Counted from the stretch's first letter, positions 40,841-49,904 are shown. The stretch: 64,000 nucleotides of DNA from Bacteroidota bacterium (GCA_018970395.1 JAGWWM010000008.1:1-64000); one strand, 5' to 3'. Notes: generated by a model not told the origin, from the letters alone. Translations and numbers: made by a program.

Positions 40841-41842
40841 ATGAAGCATATCCTTATCCTTAAAGTCGGCGCTATCGGAGATGTGGTAATGCTCCTTCCT
40901 TTAATCACGGAAATACGAAAAAAAAATCCGCATGCAAAAATCACCTGGCTCTGCGGTAAACAGGTATTGCCAATTTTACAAAACGTAGAAGGGATTGATG
41001 AACTTATTCCTGTTGACGAAACCAGACTCTTAAAGAAAAGCATCTTTCATCAATTATCGGAAATTCTTCGGGTATGGACTAAAGTCGGCTTCCGCTCTTT
41101 TGATCTTCAACTTTTTTTCTACCATAGCTATTTGTATCGGGTATTGACATTGCCTGCATTTTTTAAAGAAACAAAAGGGTTTAGAGACAATAAAACGGGA
41201 AGCCGTCTTCCCGTGCCGGGACGCCATCATAGTAAAGAATATATAAGAGCATTCCTGGGAGAAGGAGGTGCGGTTGGAATTGCACCTGTTTATCCTACAT
41301 TCAGACCTAACGCCACCAAGATAAAAAAACAAAACGCCATCAAAAAAATTGTACTGGCTTGCGGTGGAGCGAGAAATATTTTACAAAACAATGACCTTAG
41401 GCGGTGGCCGCTTACCCACTATCAAAGTCTTGCTGAAAAAATCAACACTGCCGGTTATGAAATTATTCTTACGGGCACAGAGGGAGATGCCTGGGTAAAA
41501 AAAGGATTTGAAGGAATCCCTCATACCGACCTCATCGGGAAGCAAAATCTTGGCGAATTACTCGACACCCTTTTTGATGCCGATATGCTCATTACCCATG
41601 ATTCTGGCCCGTTACATCTGGCAGACCTGGTGAATTGTCCGGTTTTAGGCTTATTTGGTCCGACAATGCCTTCAGAAAAACACAGCCTGCAACACCATTC
41701 TGCTTTCATTTGGGGAGGAGAGCATTTGAGCTGTCGCCCTTGCTACGATGGAAAAGATTATGGCAATTGTTCCAGCAATGAATGTCTCCAATCCATCTCT
41801 CCCGATCGGGTATTTTCAAAAATGAAGGAAATGCTTGCTTAG
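40841..41842 (+). CDS. Glycosyltransferase family 9 (heptosyltransferase-like)
   Basis: This is a 333-residue two-domain GT-B enzyme. The N-terminal domain starts with ILILKVGAIGDVVMLLPLI. The C-terminal domain has KIVLACGGARN, RRWPLTHYQSLAEKI, ILTGTEGD and the THDSGPLHLADLVNCPVLGLFGPTMP motif of ADP-heptose:LPS transferases. It probably adds a sugar to the lipopolysaccharide core; the donor is not determined by sequence alone. It is divergent from the small membrane protein gene upstream. Confidence 0.88.
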   Translation: MKHILILKVGAIGDVVMLLPLITEIRKKNPHAKITWLCGKQVLPILQNVEGIDELIPVDETRLLKKSIFHQLSEILRVWTKVGFRSFDLQLFFYHSYLYRVLTLPAFFKETKGFRDNKTGSRLPVPGRHHSKEYIRAFLGEGGAVGIAPVYPTFRPNATKIKKQNAIKKIVLACGGARNILQNNDLRRWPLTHYQSLAEKINTAGYEIILTGTEGDAWVKKGFEGIPHTDLIGKQNLGELLDTLFDADMLITHDSGPLHLADLVNCPVLGLFGPTMPSEKHSLQHHSAFIWGGEHLSCRPCYDGKDYGNCSSNECLQSISPDRVFSKMKEMLA

Positions 41843-41890
41843 CATCCATCAATCCATTTGCAACCTTAGTTTTCCCTCTCCATCATGTCT

Positions 41891-41898
41891 TATCTTTG
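41891..41898 (+). promoter_or_regulatory. -7 box TATCTTTG for hisS
   Basis: It matches TAnnTTTG exactly and ends 4 bases before the hisS ATG, which predicts a leaderless or near-leaderless mRNA. TTTG at 41857-41860 is too far (30 bases) to be a standard -33 box. Confidence 0.45.
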
Positions 41899-41902
41899 AC
41901 CC

Positions 41903-43267
41903 ATGGCAAAAATTAACGTAAGCATCCCTCAGGGCACCAGAGATTTTGACGCAACCACCGTGTGGAAACGTCGCCATATTTTCCAAATCATTCAAGCTGT
42001 CTTTGAACAATACGGTTTTGAACCATTGGAAACGCCTGCCATGGAAAACCTCGATACGCTGATGGGTAAATACGGAGAAGAAGGAGATAAACTGATCTTT
42101 AAAATTCTCAACAACGGGTTGGATCACCCCTCTAAAACAGATAACGCAAGAATTGAATTTGAAAAAATATTGAGCGGCAAGAATTCAACCGGCATCACGG
42201 AGAGAGCCCTGCGATACGATCTCACTATTCCATTTGCCCGCTATGTAGCTATGAACCATGCTCAACTCACGATGCCGTATAAGCGTTATCAAATCCAGCC
42301 GGTATGGCGTGCCGATCGTCCGCAAAAAGGAAGATACCGTGAATTTTATCAGTGTGATGCTGATATAGTAGGCAGTAAATCTTTATTGAACGAGGTAGAA
42401 TTAGCAGGCATTTATCAAAATGTATTCCGCAAACTAGGCGTTGAAGTTAATATCAAAATCAATAGTCGTAAAATTCTGGCTGCTCTTGCGCATACATGTG
42501 GCAATGAAGAACATCTAACAGATATCACTGTTGCTATTGACAAACTCGATAAGATCGGAATAGATAAAGTAAAAGAAGAGCTACAACTACGAATGCTTTC
42601 GGCAGATGCCATAGCAGTGATTGAAAAATATCTTCAGACTGGCGGAACGAATCAGGAAAAAATCAATGCCCTGTCTTCTTTACTCAGTGATTCTGAAAAC
42701 AAAACTGAGGGGATAAAAGAACTCAATACTCTATTGAGTTATTTCCCTAAAGAAAGTAACCTGGTGATAGATCTTACTCTGGCGCGCGGACTCAATTATT
42801 ACACCGGCATCATCTTTGAAGTGCAGGCAAAGAATGTACCAATTGGAAGTATCGGAGGGGGCGGAAGATATGACGACCTGACCGGACTTTTTGGAGTATC
42901 TAATATTCCGGGGGTTGGTATTTCATTTGGACTGGATCGGATTTATGATGTAATGGAATCGCTGCAATTATTTCCTGCAGATACTCAAAAGGGTACAGCA
43001 ATTCTATTTTTCAATTTAGGTGATGCAGAAAGCAGAAAAGCACTTGAACTCATGCAAAAGCTTCGCGAAGCAGGCCATTCCTGCGAACTCTTCCACGATA
43101 ATCTGAAAATGGATAAGCAGTTCAAGTATGCCGAGAAAAAAAACATTCCCTACGTGGTTATCATTGGACAAAAAGAGTTGGCAGAAGGAGTCTGCAATGT
43201 CAAAAATTTAAGTGCCGGAAAACAGGAGACGGTGAATTCAGAGGCTTTACATTTATATAAATTCTAA
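41903..43267 (+). CDS. hisS: Histidyl-tRNA synthetase
   Basis: This is a 454-residue class II tRNA synthetase. Motif 1 region PQGTRDFDATTVWKRRHIFQII, motif 2 YRYQIQ...WRADRPQKGRYREFYQCDAD, the RYDLTIPFARY stretch and the histidine-binding ARGLNYYTGIIFE are all present, with motif 3 in GVGISFGLDRIY. The C-terminal anticodon-binding domain follows from about residue 365. It charges tRNA-His. Confidence 0.96.
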   Translation: MAKINVSIPQGTRDFDATTVWKRRHIFQIIQAVFEQYGFEPLETPAMENLDTLMGKYGEEGDKLIFKILNNGLDHPSKTDNARIEFEKILSGKNSTGITERALRYDLTIPFARYVAMNHAQLTMPYKRYQIQPVWRADRPQKGRYREFYQCDADIVGSKSLLNEVELAGIYQNVFRKLGVEVNIKINSRKILAALAHTCGNEEHLTDITVAIDKLDKIGIDKVKEELQLRMLSADAIAVIEKYLQTGGTNQEKINALSSLLSDSENKTEGIKELNTLLSYFPKESNLVIDLTLARGLNYYTGIIFEVQAKNVPIGSIGGGGRYDDLTGLFGVSNIPGVGISFGLDRIYDVMESLQLFPADTQKGTAILFFNLGDAESRKALELMQKLREAGHSCELFHDNLKMDKQFKYAEKKNIPYVVIIGQKELAEGVCNVKNLSAGKQETVNSEALHLYKF

Positions 43268-43311
43268 TAAAATAGCTCGTCCCGGACACCTTAAATTGAT
43301 AGAATTTTTAC

Positions 43312-43319
43312 TATCTTTA
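43312..43319 (+). promoter_or_regulatory. Possible -7 box TATCTTTA for hicAB
   Basis: It matches TAnnTTT plus A instead of G, with a TTG 13 bases upstream (43296-43298), closer than usual. It is 20 bases before the hicA ATG. The same string ACTATCTTTA occurs at 4968-4977. Confidence 0.33.
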
Positions 43320-43339
43320 CAGCATCTAACCTATTCAAC

Positions 43340-43519
43340 ATGAAATCAAGTGAATTTCACCGATTCATTAAAAAAAATGGCTGGCCTCACATCCGAACGG
43401 AGGGAAGCCATTACATCTATGAAAAAAACAATCGAACCTATCCCGTTCCCTTTCATGGCTCTAAGGAGATTGGAGAAGGTCTTAGAAAAAAAATTATTAA
43501 AGATCTTGATTTAAAATAA
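43340..43519 (+). CDS. hicA: HicA family mRNA interferase toxin
   Basis: This is a 59-residue protein (ATG 43340, stop 43517-43519). It has the HicA dsRBD-like pattern: KSSEFHRFIKKNGW, then RTEGSHYIYEK with the catalytic His near residue 24, then YPVPFHGSKEIGEGLRKKIIKDL. HicA toxins cleave mRNA when free of HicB. The antitoxin gene follows after 6 bases. The toxin-first order is typical of hicAB. It is short enough to be missed by length-filtered gene finding. Confidence 0.9.
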   Translation: MKSSEFHRFIKKNGWPHIRTEGSHYIYEKNNRTYPVPFHGSKEIGEGLRKKIIKDLDLK

Positions 43520-43525
43520 TTCTAT

Positions 43526-43927
43526 ATGAAACAAATCAAAATTATTATTGAAAAAACAAAAGATCATTACAGTGCATACGCTGAAAATGTTGCCGGCGTC
43601 TACGGAGGCGGCAACACGCCACAGGAGGCAAAAGCATCTATTTTTGAATCTATAGCGCTCTTAAAGAAATATAATACTGAAAAGAAAATTCCGGCAATAC
43701 TAAAAGGAAACTATGAAATTGTTTTCCGTTATGACATTATCAGCCTTTTGAATTATTATAAAAACATTTTCACACATTCCGCACTTGAAAAAATGACCGG
43801 CATTCATCAAAAACAAATTCAGCACTATGCATCAGGATTAAGAAAACCGAGAGAAAAACAAAGCAAAAAAATTGAAAGCGCATTTCATCAGCTGGGTCAG
43901 GAATTATTAGCAGTAGAGTTGGGTTAA
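43526..43927 (+). CDS. hicB: HicB family antitoxin with C-terminal HTH
   Basis: This is a 133-residue protein. Residues 1-60 form the HicB-like partial RNase H fold (IEKTKDHYSAYAENVAGVYGGGNTPQEAKASI) that binds HicA. The C-terminal part (about 85-125: SALEKMTGIHQKQIQHYASGLRKPREKQ) is an HTH for autoregulation. The gene pair sits between hisS and rlmN and is likely autoregulated at the promoter near 43312. Confidence 0.9.
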   Translation: MKQIKIIIEKTKDHYSAYAENVAGVYGGGNTPQEAKASIFESIALLKKYNTEKKIPAILKGNYEIVFRYDIISLLNYYKNIFTHSALEKMTGIHQKQIQHYASGLRKPREKQSKKIESAFHQLGQELLAVELG

Positions 43928-43983
43928 ATAAATTAAACCGGAGTTTGTAGTGTCAGATATCTTAATCTAACATCACAACGTGT

Positions 43984-43991
43984 TACCTTTG
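43984..43991 (+). promoter_or_regulatory. -7 box TACCTTTG for rlmN
   Basis: It matches TAnnTTTG exactly and ends 4 bases before the rlmN ATG, so the mRNA would be leaderless or nearly so. A -33 TTG is not clear. Confidence 0.45.
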
Positions 43992-43995
43992 CCCC

Positions 43996-45051
43996 ATGCA
44001 AAATGCATCCCCCAAAAATATCCGTCACCTTACGCTGGAAGAGATTGGCGCTTACTTTAAAGAACTAGGCGAGCCGACTTTTCGTGCCAAACAGGTGTAT
44101 GAATGGCTTTGGCAGAAAAAAGCCCAAAGTTTTGCGGATATGACGAACCTCAGCAAGGCGCTTCGTCAAAAAATGGGGGAACAATTTACTTTGCAGGCTT
44201 TATCAATTGACGCCACACAATATGCCGCTGACGGCACGGTCAAGTCGAGATTCAAAACCTTTGACGGTCATTTAATTGAAGGAGTACTGATTCCTACTGA
44301 AGACAGAAAAACGGCTTGCGTTTCTTCACAAATCGGCTGTTCACTCACCTGCAAATTCTGTGCAACGGGCTATATGCAGCGCAAAAGAAACCTGCTCTTT
44401 GATGAAATCTACGACCAGGTGGTGATGATCAATGATCAAAGCGAACGAATCTATGAAAAGAAATTAAGCAATATCGTTTTCATGGGCATGGGTGAGCCTT
44501 TGCTCAATTACAGAAATGTATTGAAAGCAATTGAGCGTATTACATCCCCTGATGGCATGGGTATGAGTCCGAGAAGAATCACTGTTTCTACAGCCGGTGT
44601 TGCCAAACAAATCAGACAACTGGGAGATGATGAAGTAAAATTCAAACTGGCCTTGTCGCTTCATGCTGCCAACGACGAAAAACGTCATAAAATCATGCCG
44701 ATCAATGAGACCAACGATATCAAGTCGCTGATCGAAGCGCTCAATTATTTCCACCAGAAAACCAAAAATGAAATTACTTTTGAATACATCCTTTTCCACC
44801 AATTCAATGACTCATTACAGGATGCGGACGAACTGATCAAGATATATAGACAAGTTCCGGCAGATTTGGTAAATATTATAGAATATAACCCAATCGCTCA
44901 GGGAGGATTTCAGAAACCGGATGAAAAAACAACCCAAAAGTTCATGAATTACCTGGAGAAAAATCGTGTGAATGTTCGCCTGAGAAAAAGCAGAGGTAAA
45001 GATATTGATGCAGCATGCGGACAATTAGCCAATAAAGAAGCGATTCATTAA
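43996..45051 (+). CDS. rlmN: Dual-specificity rRNA/tRNA adenine C2-methyltransferase
   Basis: This is a 351-residue radical-SAM enzyme. The [4Fe-4S] ligands are C115, C119 and C122 (CSLTCKFC). A conserved Cys in DIDAACGQLA near the C-terminus is the methyl-carrying residue. It also shows VFMGMGEPLLNY and GMSPRRITVSTAG. It methylates A2503 of 23S rRNA and A37 of some tRNAs. The related Cfr resistance enzyme is unlikely given the housekeeping context. Confidence 0.95.
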   Translation: MQNASPKNIRHLTLEEIGAYFKELGEPTFRAKQVYEWLWQKKAQSFADMTNLSKALRQKMGEQFTLQALSIDATQYAADGTVKSRFKTFDGHLIEGVLIPTEDRKTACVSSQIGCSLTCKFCATGYMQRKRNLLFDEIYDQVVMINDQSERIYEKKLSNIVFMGMGEPLLNYRNVLKAIERITSPDGMGMSPRRITVSTAGVAKQIRQLGDDEVKFKLALSLHAANDEKRHKIMPINETNDIKSLIEALNYFHQKTKNEITFEYILFHQFNDSLQDADELIKIYRQVPADLVNIIEYNPIAQGGFQKPDEKTTQKFMNYLEKNRVNVRLRKSRGKDIDAACGQLANKEAIH

Positions 45052-45081
45052 TCCCTGTTGTAAAACACTAAACTATTCGTT

Positions 45082-46086
45082 ATGCCAAATGCACATTTCA
45101 ACCGTTTCGGAAAAACCAAATCCAACGCGCAAAAAAAAGAAGCCATTCGTCAGGAGAAGCGAGCTGCCAGAGCTGAAAAGAACGCCTATTTTGAAAAAAA
45201 GAAAGCAGAAAAGGCGGCTGAAAAAGGGAAATCATTTGTTCCCAAAAAATCGAGATTAGCTAATGAAGAGCCGGCACAGAAAACAGCCGTTGTAAAACGG
45301 AATGCAACGAATGCGGAAGAAGTGATGCCCTTGAATAAATATCTGGCTCATTGCGGTGTATGCAGCAGAAGAGATGCTGCGGAAGAAATAAAAAAAGGAC
45401 TGGTAAAAGTAAATGGCGAACTGATTACCGAACCAGGTTATAAAGTAACCGATAAAGATAAAATCACCTTTAACGGGAAACCACTTCAGATTCAGCACGA
45501 ACTGGTGTACATTTTACTCAACAAACCTAAAGACTATATCACGACTAGTGACGATCCACAGGGAAGAAAAACAGTATTGGATCTTATTAAAGGAAATATT
45601 CCTCAGCGAGTTTATCCGGTGGGCAGACTCGACCGCAATACTACCGGAGTGTTGTTGCTTACCAACGATGGTGATCTTACCCAAAAATTGTCGCACCCCA
45701 GCTATCAGGTAAAAAAGATATATGAAGTAACACTGGATAAACCATTGGAGAAAGCGGATTTTCAGCAATTACTGAAAGGGGTTGTACTGGAAGACGGATT
45801 CATTGCTCCGGATGCACTCGGATATGCAGATCCAAAAAATAAAAAAATCATCGGGGTGGAAATCCACAGTGGAAGAAACCGGATTGTAAGAAGGATGTTT
45901 GAGCATCTGGGATATGATGTAAGAGGGCTGGATCGCGTTTTATTTGCCAATCTTACCAAAAAGAATGTTGATCGCGGTAAGTGGAGATATCTCAACGAAA
46001 AAGAAATCCGCTTACTGAAATTTCTGAATAAATCTTTTGTGAAATCCAAACCCAATTCAAAAACCGGCAATCGAGATGAAGTATAA
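45082..46086 (+). CDS. Ribosomal pseudouridine synthase, RsuA/RluB family
   Basis: This is a 334-residue protein. The first 80 residues are a Lys/Arg/Ala/Glu-rich disordered extension, common in Bacteroidota. An S4 domain follows (about 85-145: NKYLAHCGVCSRRDAAEEI). The catalytic domain has YPVGRLDRNTTGVLLLTNDGDL with the nucleophilic Asp, and KIYEV, then EIHSGRNRIVRRMFEHLGY. It modifies rRNA, most likely 23S (RluB-like), although family members differ in site. It overlaps the next gene by 11 bases. Confidence 0.88.
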   Translation: MPNAHFNRFGKTKSNAQKKEAIRQEKRAARAEKNAYFEKKKAEKAAEKGKSFVPKKSRLANEEPAQKTAVVKRNATNAEEVMPLNKYLAHCGVCSRRDAAEEIKKGLVKVNGELITEPGYKVTDKDKITFNGKPLQIQHELVYILLNKPKDYITTSDDPQGRKTVLDLIKGNIPQRVYPVGRLDRNTTGVLLLTNDGDLTQKLSHPSYQVKKIYEVTLDKPLEKADFQQLLKGVVLEDGFIAPDALGYADPKNKKIIGVEIHSGRNRIVRRMFEHLGYDVRGLDRVLFANLTKKNVDRGKWRYLNEKEIRLLKFLNKSFVKSKPNSKTGNRDEV

Positions 46087-46795
46087 ACCTGAAATTATTG
46101 CTGAAACCGCCAACTGGATTGCCATCAATAAGCCGGCAGGATTATTATCGATCCCCGACAGAACCCAATCCGAACCCTCCCTTAAAGATGTATTAGCAGA
46201 AAAATACGGCAAGATTTGGGTAGTGCACCGACTCGATCAACCTACCAGTGGACTGATTTTGTTTGCCAAAAACGAAAACTCCCATCAATACCTTTCACAA
46301 CAGTTTGAAACGAGAAAAGTAGAAAAGTTTTATGTTGGATTAGTTCTTGGATGCCCAATTGAAAAAACGGGAACCATCAATGCCAGCATAATAGAACATC
46401 CTGTAAAAAAAGGCACCTATGTCACCCATGCCAAAGGAAAAGAATCTCTGACTACCTACGAAGTATTGCATCAGTTTGGCCGCTACACCTGGATGCGCTT
46501 TCAGATACATACCGGCAGAACCCATCAGATACGCATACATCTGAAACACATTGGCACCCCAATACTGTGTGACGATATTTACGGAGACGGCAGTCCACTA
46601 TTACTTTCCTCAATTAAAGGAAAAAAATTCAAATTATCTAAAGCCGCTGAAGAAGAACGACCCATTCTACAACGCCTGGCACTGCATGCACAAACGCTTG
46701 AATTCACGGACGCAGATGGCACGTTAATTAAACTTGAAGCTGAACTTTCCAAAGATTTGCAGGCTACTTTGAAGCAACTGGAGAAATGGAGTTGA
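46076..46795 (+). CDS. Pseudouridine synthase, RluA/RluC/RluD family
   Basis: This is a 239-residue enzyme lacking an S4 domain. It shows AINKPAGLLSIPDR, the catalytic HRLDQPTSGLILFAK with the nucleophilic Asp, and HTGRTHQIRIHL. It acts on rRNA or tRNA; the exact site cannot be read. It overlaps the RsuA-type gene by 11 bases, so two pseudouridine synthases of different families are co-translated. A heptamer array follows its stop. Confidence 0.88.
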   Translation: MKYKPEIIAETANWIAINKPAGLLSIPDRTQSEPSLKDVLAEKYGKIWVVHRLDQPTSGLILFAKNENSHQYLSQQFETRKVEKFYVGLVLGCPIEKTGTINASIIEHPVKKGTYVTHAKGKESLTTYEVLHQFGRYTWMRFQIHTGRTHQIRIHLKHIGTPILCDDIYGDGSPLLLSSIKGKKFKLSKAAEEERPILQRLALHAQTLEFTDADGTLIKLEAELSKDLQATLKQLEKWS

Positions 46796-46803
46796 AAAAC
46801 TCT

Positions 46804-46845
46804 TGATTAATAATTAGTAATTAATAATTAATAATTAATAATTGA
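46804..46845. repeat. Heptamer array (TAATTAA type, six units)
   Basis: TGATTAA, TAATTAG, three copies of TAATTAA and TAATTGA run without a gap between the convergent pseudouridine synthase and rimM genes. The same unit type occurs at 19601-19635. Confidence 0.8.
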
Positions 46846-46885
46846 AAACTTACAACCAACAAATTCTAGTTTTTATCTTTTGTGC

Positions 46886-47401
46886 TCACAAATAGATTTC
46901 GAGCAATCCATCCGGCAGATCAGTGTGCACCAGTTTTTTAGAATGATTGACATTTTGAATCGTTGACTCGTTGAGCGGAATCAATACTTCCTTTTCCCGA
47001 ATGATGAGCCGACACAATATCTGATGAGGCTGCTCAATGATTTCTTCAATAACACCCAGTTCATTTTCTTTATCAAACAACCGATAACCTATCAATGAGA
47101 TGGGTGCAGTCTTACCGGCCACATTTCTAAAATCATCCTGACTCAACCATACTTTTTTGGAGCATAGTTTATGGGCAGATTCTTTTGAATCAACGCCCTC
47201 CAATTTGATATAGGTTTCCTTTTCATTTTTAGCAACTGCCTGAACGATGAAGTAAGGAAGGAATCTGTCGGCAACTGATTCTACAAACAATACCTGAATA
47301 CCTTTGAAATTCGTTTTCTTGCCAAGATTATGTTCCAGAATAATTTCCCCCTGCAAACGAAAAGTAGCAACCATTTTCCCGATACTGAAGTACTGTTCCA
47401 T
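46886..47401 (-). CDS. rimM: Ribosome maturation factor RimM
   Basis: This is a 171-residue protein. The N-terminal domain starts with YFSIGKMVATFRLQGEI, and the PRC-barrel domain follows with LIGYRLFDKENELGVIEEI and VLIPLNESTIQNVNHSKKLVHTDLPDGLLEIY. It aids 30S assembly. The start at 47401 lies 2 bases after the rfbD stop; a start at 47449 would overlap rfbD. It is an unrelated housekeeping gene at the end of the sugar operon; rpsP and trmD, its usual neighbours, are not here. Confidence 0.9.
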   Translation of the reverse strand: MEQYFSIGKMVATFRLQGEIILEHNLGKKTNFKGIQVLFVESVADRFLPYFIVQAVAKNEKETYIKLEGVDSKESAHKLCSKKVWLSQDDFRNVAGKTAPISLIGYRLFDKENELGVIEEIIEQPHQILCRLIIREKEVLIPLNESTIQNVNHSKKLVHTDLPDGLLEIYL

Positions 47402-47403
47402 GG

Positions 47404-48267
47404 TTATGTCTTTAACTGCGCGATACAATGCGTCAAACTTATTCTCCAATCAGGAATATCAACTCCAAAAATAGCACTGATTTTATCCGTATTCAACAAA
47501 GAAAATTTAGGGCGCTTTGCAGGAGTAGGGTAATCGGCAGTAGGAATAGGATGAACGACACAAGATGATCCAATCATTTCTTTAATAGCCACTGCAAAAT
47601 CGTACCAGCTCATCTTACCTGAATTGCTGTAATGATAAATGCCGGATTCCCATTTGCCTGAATCAATAATATGCATACAAGCTTTGGCCAAATCCGCAGC
47701 ATAAGTCGGTGCGCCGATCTGATCATTCACGACTTTAATTTCAGGACGTTCTTTCATCAGGCGCATCATGGTTTTCACGAAATTATTTCCAAACTCCGAA
47801 TACACCCAAGCAGTACGAATGATAATGGCATCCCCATTTTCCTTTATGCACAACTCCTCTCCTTTCAGCTTCGAAATACCGTAAATGCTGATGGGGGCGG
47901 TTTTATCATCCGGCTGATAGGGTGTTTCGCTTTCACCATCAAAAACATAATCCGTTGAAATGTGAATGAGTTTCGTATTAAATTTTTTGCATACTGCTGC
48001 GAGATTACCTACAGATTCACCATTTACGAGCATTGCCATCTCCTGCTCCGATTCTGCTTTATCAACCGCAGTGTACGCTGCACAGTTGATACAATACTGA
48101 GGATGCAAACCGGCAAAGAAATTCTCCACCAATCCGAAATGATGCAACTTCAAATCTTCTCTGGAAGCAAATACAAAACGATAGGCAGGATAATCAGCAG
48201 CAATTTGCTGAAGTTCTTTACCCAATTGTCCGTTGCTGCCGGTGACGAGAATGACGGGTTGCGACAT
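47404..48267 (-). CDS. rfbD: dTDP-4-dehydrorhamnose reductase
   Basis: This is a 287-residue SDR enzyme. It has the nucleotide motif GSNGQLGKEL, STDYVFDG, and YGISKLKGE with the catalytic Tyr and Lys. It makes dTDP-L-rhamnose in the last step of the pathway encoded by the adjacent genes; the glucose-1-phosphate thymidylyltransferase (rfbA) is not in the window. Confidence 0.94.
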   Translation of the reverse strand: MSQPVILVTGSNGQLGKELQQIAADYPAYRFVFASREDLKLHHFGLVENFFAGLHPQYCINCAAYTAVDKAESEQEMAMLVNGESVGNLAAVCKKFNTKLIHISTDYVFDGESETPYQPDDKTAPISIYGISKLKGEELCIKENGDAIIIRTAWVYSEFGNNFVKTMMRLMKERPEIKVVNDQIGAPTYAADLAKACMHIIDSGKWESGIYHYSNSGKMSWYDFAVAIKEMIGSSCVVHPIPTADYPTPAKRPKFSLLNTDKISAIFGVDIPDWRISLTHCIAQLKT

Positions 48268-48276
48268 GAATTAAAT

Positions 48277-48831
48277 TTAAAAGAAGCAATCTTCAGGTAA
48301 AGCTGCCAACACAGGATGAATCTTATCCTTATCCGATACGATGGCTTTATCTAATGGAATCTGCCAATCAATCTCCAAAGCAGGATCATTGTATAATAGC
48401 CCTCCCTCACTTTCCTTATGATACAATGCATCACATTTATACAACACTTCTGCCATTTCAGAGAGAACAGAAAATCCGTGCGCAAAACCTTTCGGCACGA
48501 GCAATGCGTTTTTCTTTTCAGCACTAAGCTCTATTGCAAAAACCTCTTTGAATGTGGGCGAATCTTTTCTCAGATCAACTACCACATCTAAAATAGATCC
48601 ACTCAAAACACGTACCAGCTTGGTTTGCGCTTTATCTCCTTTCTGAAAATGCAACCCGCGAATAACGCCATAAACAGAACTGGATTGATTATCCTGCACC
48701 CAGTTGTAATTCAGTCCTTCATCCACAAATAACTGATGATTGTAGGATTCAAAAAAATATCCCCGGGCATCGCCAAAAACTTTTGGTTCAAAAATCACGA
48801 GACCGGGAAACTTTGTATGAATGAACTGCAT
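48277..48831 (-). CDS. rfbC: dTDP-4-dehydrorhamnose 3,5-epimerase
   Basis: This is a 184-residue cupin. Landmarks are EPKVFGDARGYFFESY, GVIRGLHFQ with the catalytic His, and LVPKGFAHGF. It lies 8 bases after rfbB and 9 bases before rfbD. Confidence 0.95.
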   Translation of the reverse strand: MQFIHTKFPGLVIFEPKVFGDARGYFFESYNHQLFVDEGLNYNWVQDNQSSSVYGVIRGLHFQKGDKAQTKLVRVLSGSILDVVVDLRKDSPTFKEVFAIELSAEKKNALLVPKGFAHGFSVLSEMAEVLYKCDALYHKESEGGLLYNDPALEIDWQIPLDKAIVSDKDKIHPVLAALPEDCFF

Positions 48832-48839
48832 AAATAATA

Positions 48840-49904
48840 TTATCTGTGTGCGTATTGTTCTTTATAATAATGCTGATAATCTCCGCTGGTAACATGCTGT
48901 ACCCACTCCTCGTTATTCAGATACCAGTCTACCGTCTTCTCCAAACCTTCTTCAAATTGGAGAGAAGGCGACCAGCCTAATTCTTTATTCAATTTAGTTG
49001 CATCAATGGCGTAACGAAGATCATGACCCGGACGATCGGTAACATAAGTAATTAACTTGGCACTCTCCCCTTCTGCTCGGTTCAATTTCTTATCCATAAT
49101 ACCACAAAGAAGATGTACCAGGTCAATATTCTTCCATTCGTTGAAGCCGCCTACATTGTAACTCTGTCCTAATTTTCCTTTATGGAAAATCACATCAATC
49201 GCTCTCGCATGATCTTCAACATATAACCAATCGCGCACATTTTCTCCCTTACCATAAACAGGCAGCGGTTTGTTGTTTTTAATGTTATTAATCATTAAGG
49301 GAATCAGCTTCTCGGGGAAGTGATGTGAACCATAATTATTACTGCAATTACTCATCACCACCGGCATACCATAGGTATCATAATACGCCATTACAAAATG
49401 ATCAGAAGCTGCTTTGGATGCAGAATAGGGACTATGCGGATCATAAGGCGTTTCTTCTGTAAAGAATCCGGTTTCTCCTAACGTGCCGTACACTTCATCG
49501 GTTGAAACATGGTAGAATAATTTTCCTCCATATTGTCCGTTCCAGTATTTACGGGCAGCATTCAATAAAACTGCCGTACCCAGTACATTTGTTTTCACAA
49601 ATGCCAGCGGATCGAGAATACTTCTATCCACATGACTTTCTGCTGCCAAATGAATCACGGCATCAAAATGATATTGCTTGAAGAGCTCATCCACTCTTGC
49701 CTCATCCGTGATATCCATTTTTTCAAATGCATAGTTGGACTTCGACTCAATATCTTTTAAATTTTCAAGATTGCCTGCATAAGTCAAGGCATCTCCGTTT
49801 ACAATTTTGTAATGGGGATATGTATTAACGAACAAACGCACCACATGGCTGCCGATAAAGCCGGCGCCGCCCGTGATCAAAATGGTTTTTTCAAAATGAC
49901 TCAT
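48840..49904 (-). CDS. rfbB: dTDP-glucose 4,6-dehydratase
   Basis: This is a 354-residue extended SDR. It shows GGAGFIGSHVV, the HVSTDEVYG motif and YSASKAASDH with catalytic Tyr and Lys. Its start codon shares one base with the stop of the upstream dehydrogenase gene (TAATG). It makes the 4-keto-6-deoxy intermediate of dTDP-rhamnose and other deoxysugars. Confidence 0.95.
   Translation of the reverse strand: MSHFEKTILITGGAGFIGSHVVRLFVNTYPHYKIVNGDALTYAGNLENLKDIESKSNYAFEKMDITDEARVDELFKQYHFDAVIHLAAESHVDRSILDPLAFVKTNVLGTAVLLNAARKYWNGQYGGKLFYHVSTDEVYGTLGETGFFTEETPYDPHSPYSASKAASDHFVMAYYDTYGMPVVMSNCSNNYGSHHFPEKLIPLMINNIKNNKPLPVYGKGENVRDWLYVEDHARAIDVIFHKGKLGQSYNVGGFNEWKNIDLVHLLCGIMDKKLNRAEGESAKLITYVTDRPGHDLRYAIDATKLNKELGWSPSLQFEEGLEKTVDWYLNNEEWVQHVTSGDYQHYYKEQYAHR

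Noticed and set aside
46801-46885. AT-rich spacer considered as a replication origin or attachment site
   Set aside because: It consists of TAATTAA heptamers only; no DnaA boxes or integrase gene are seen.
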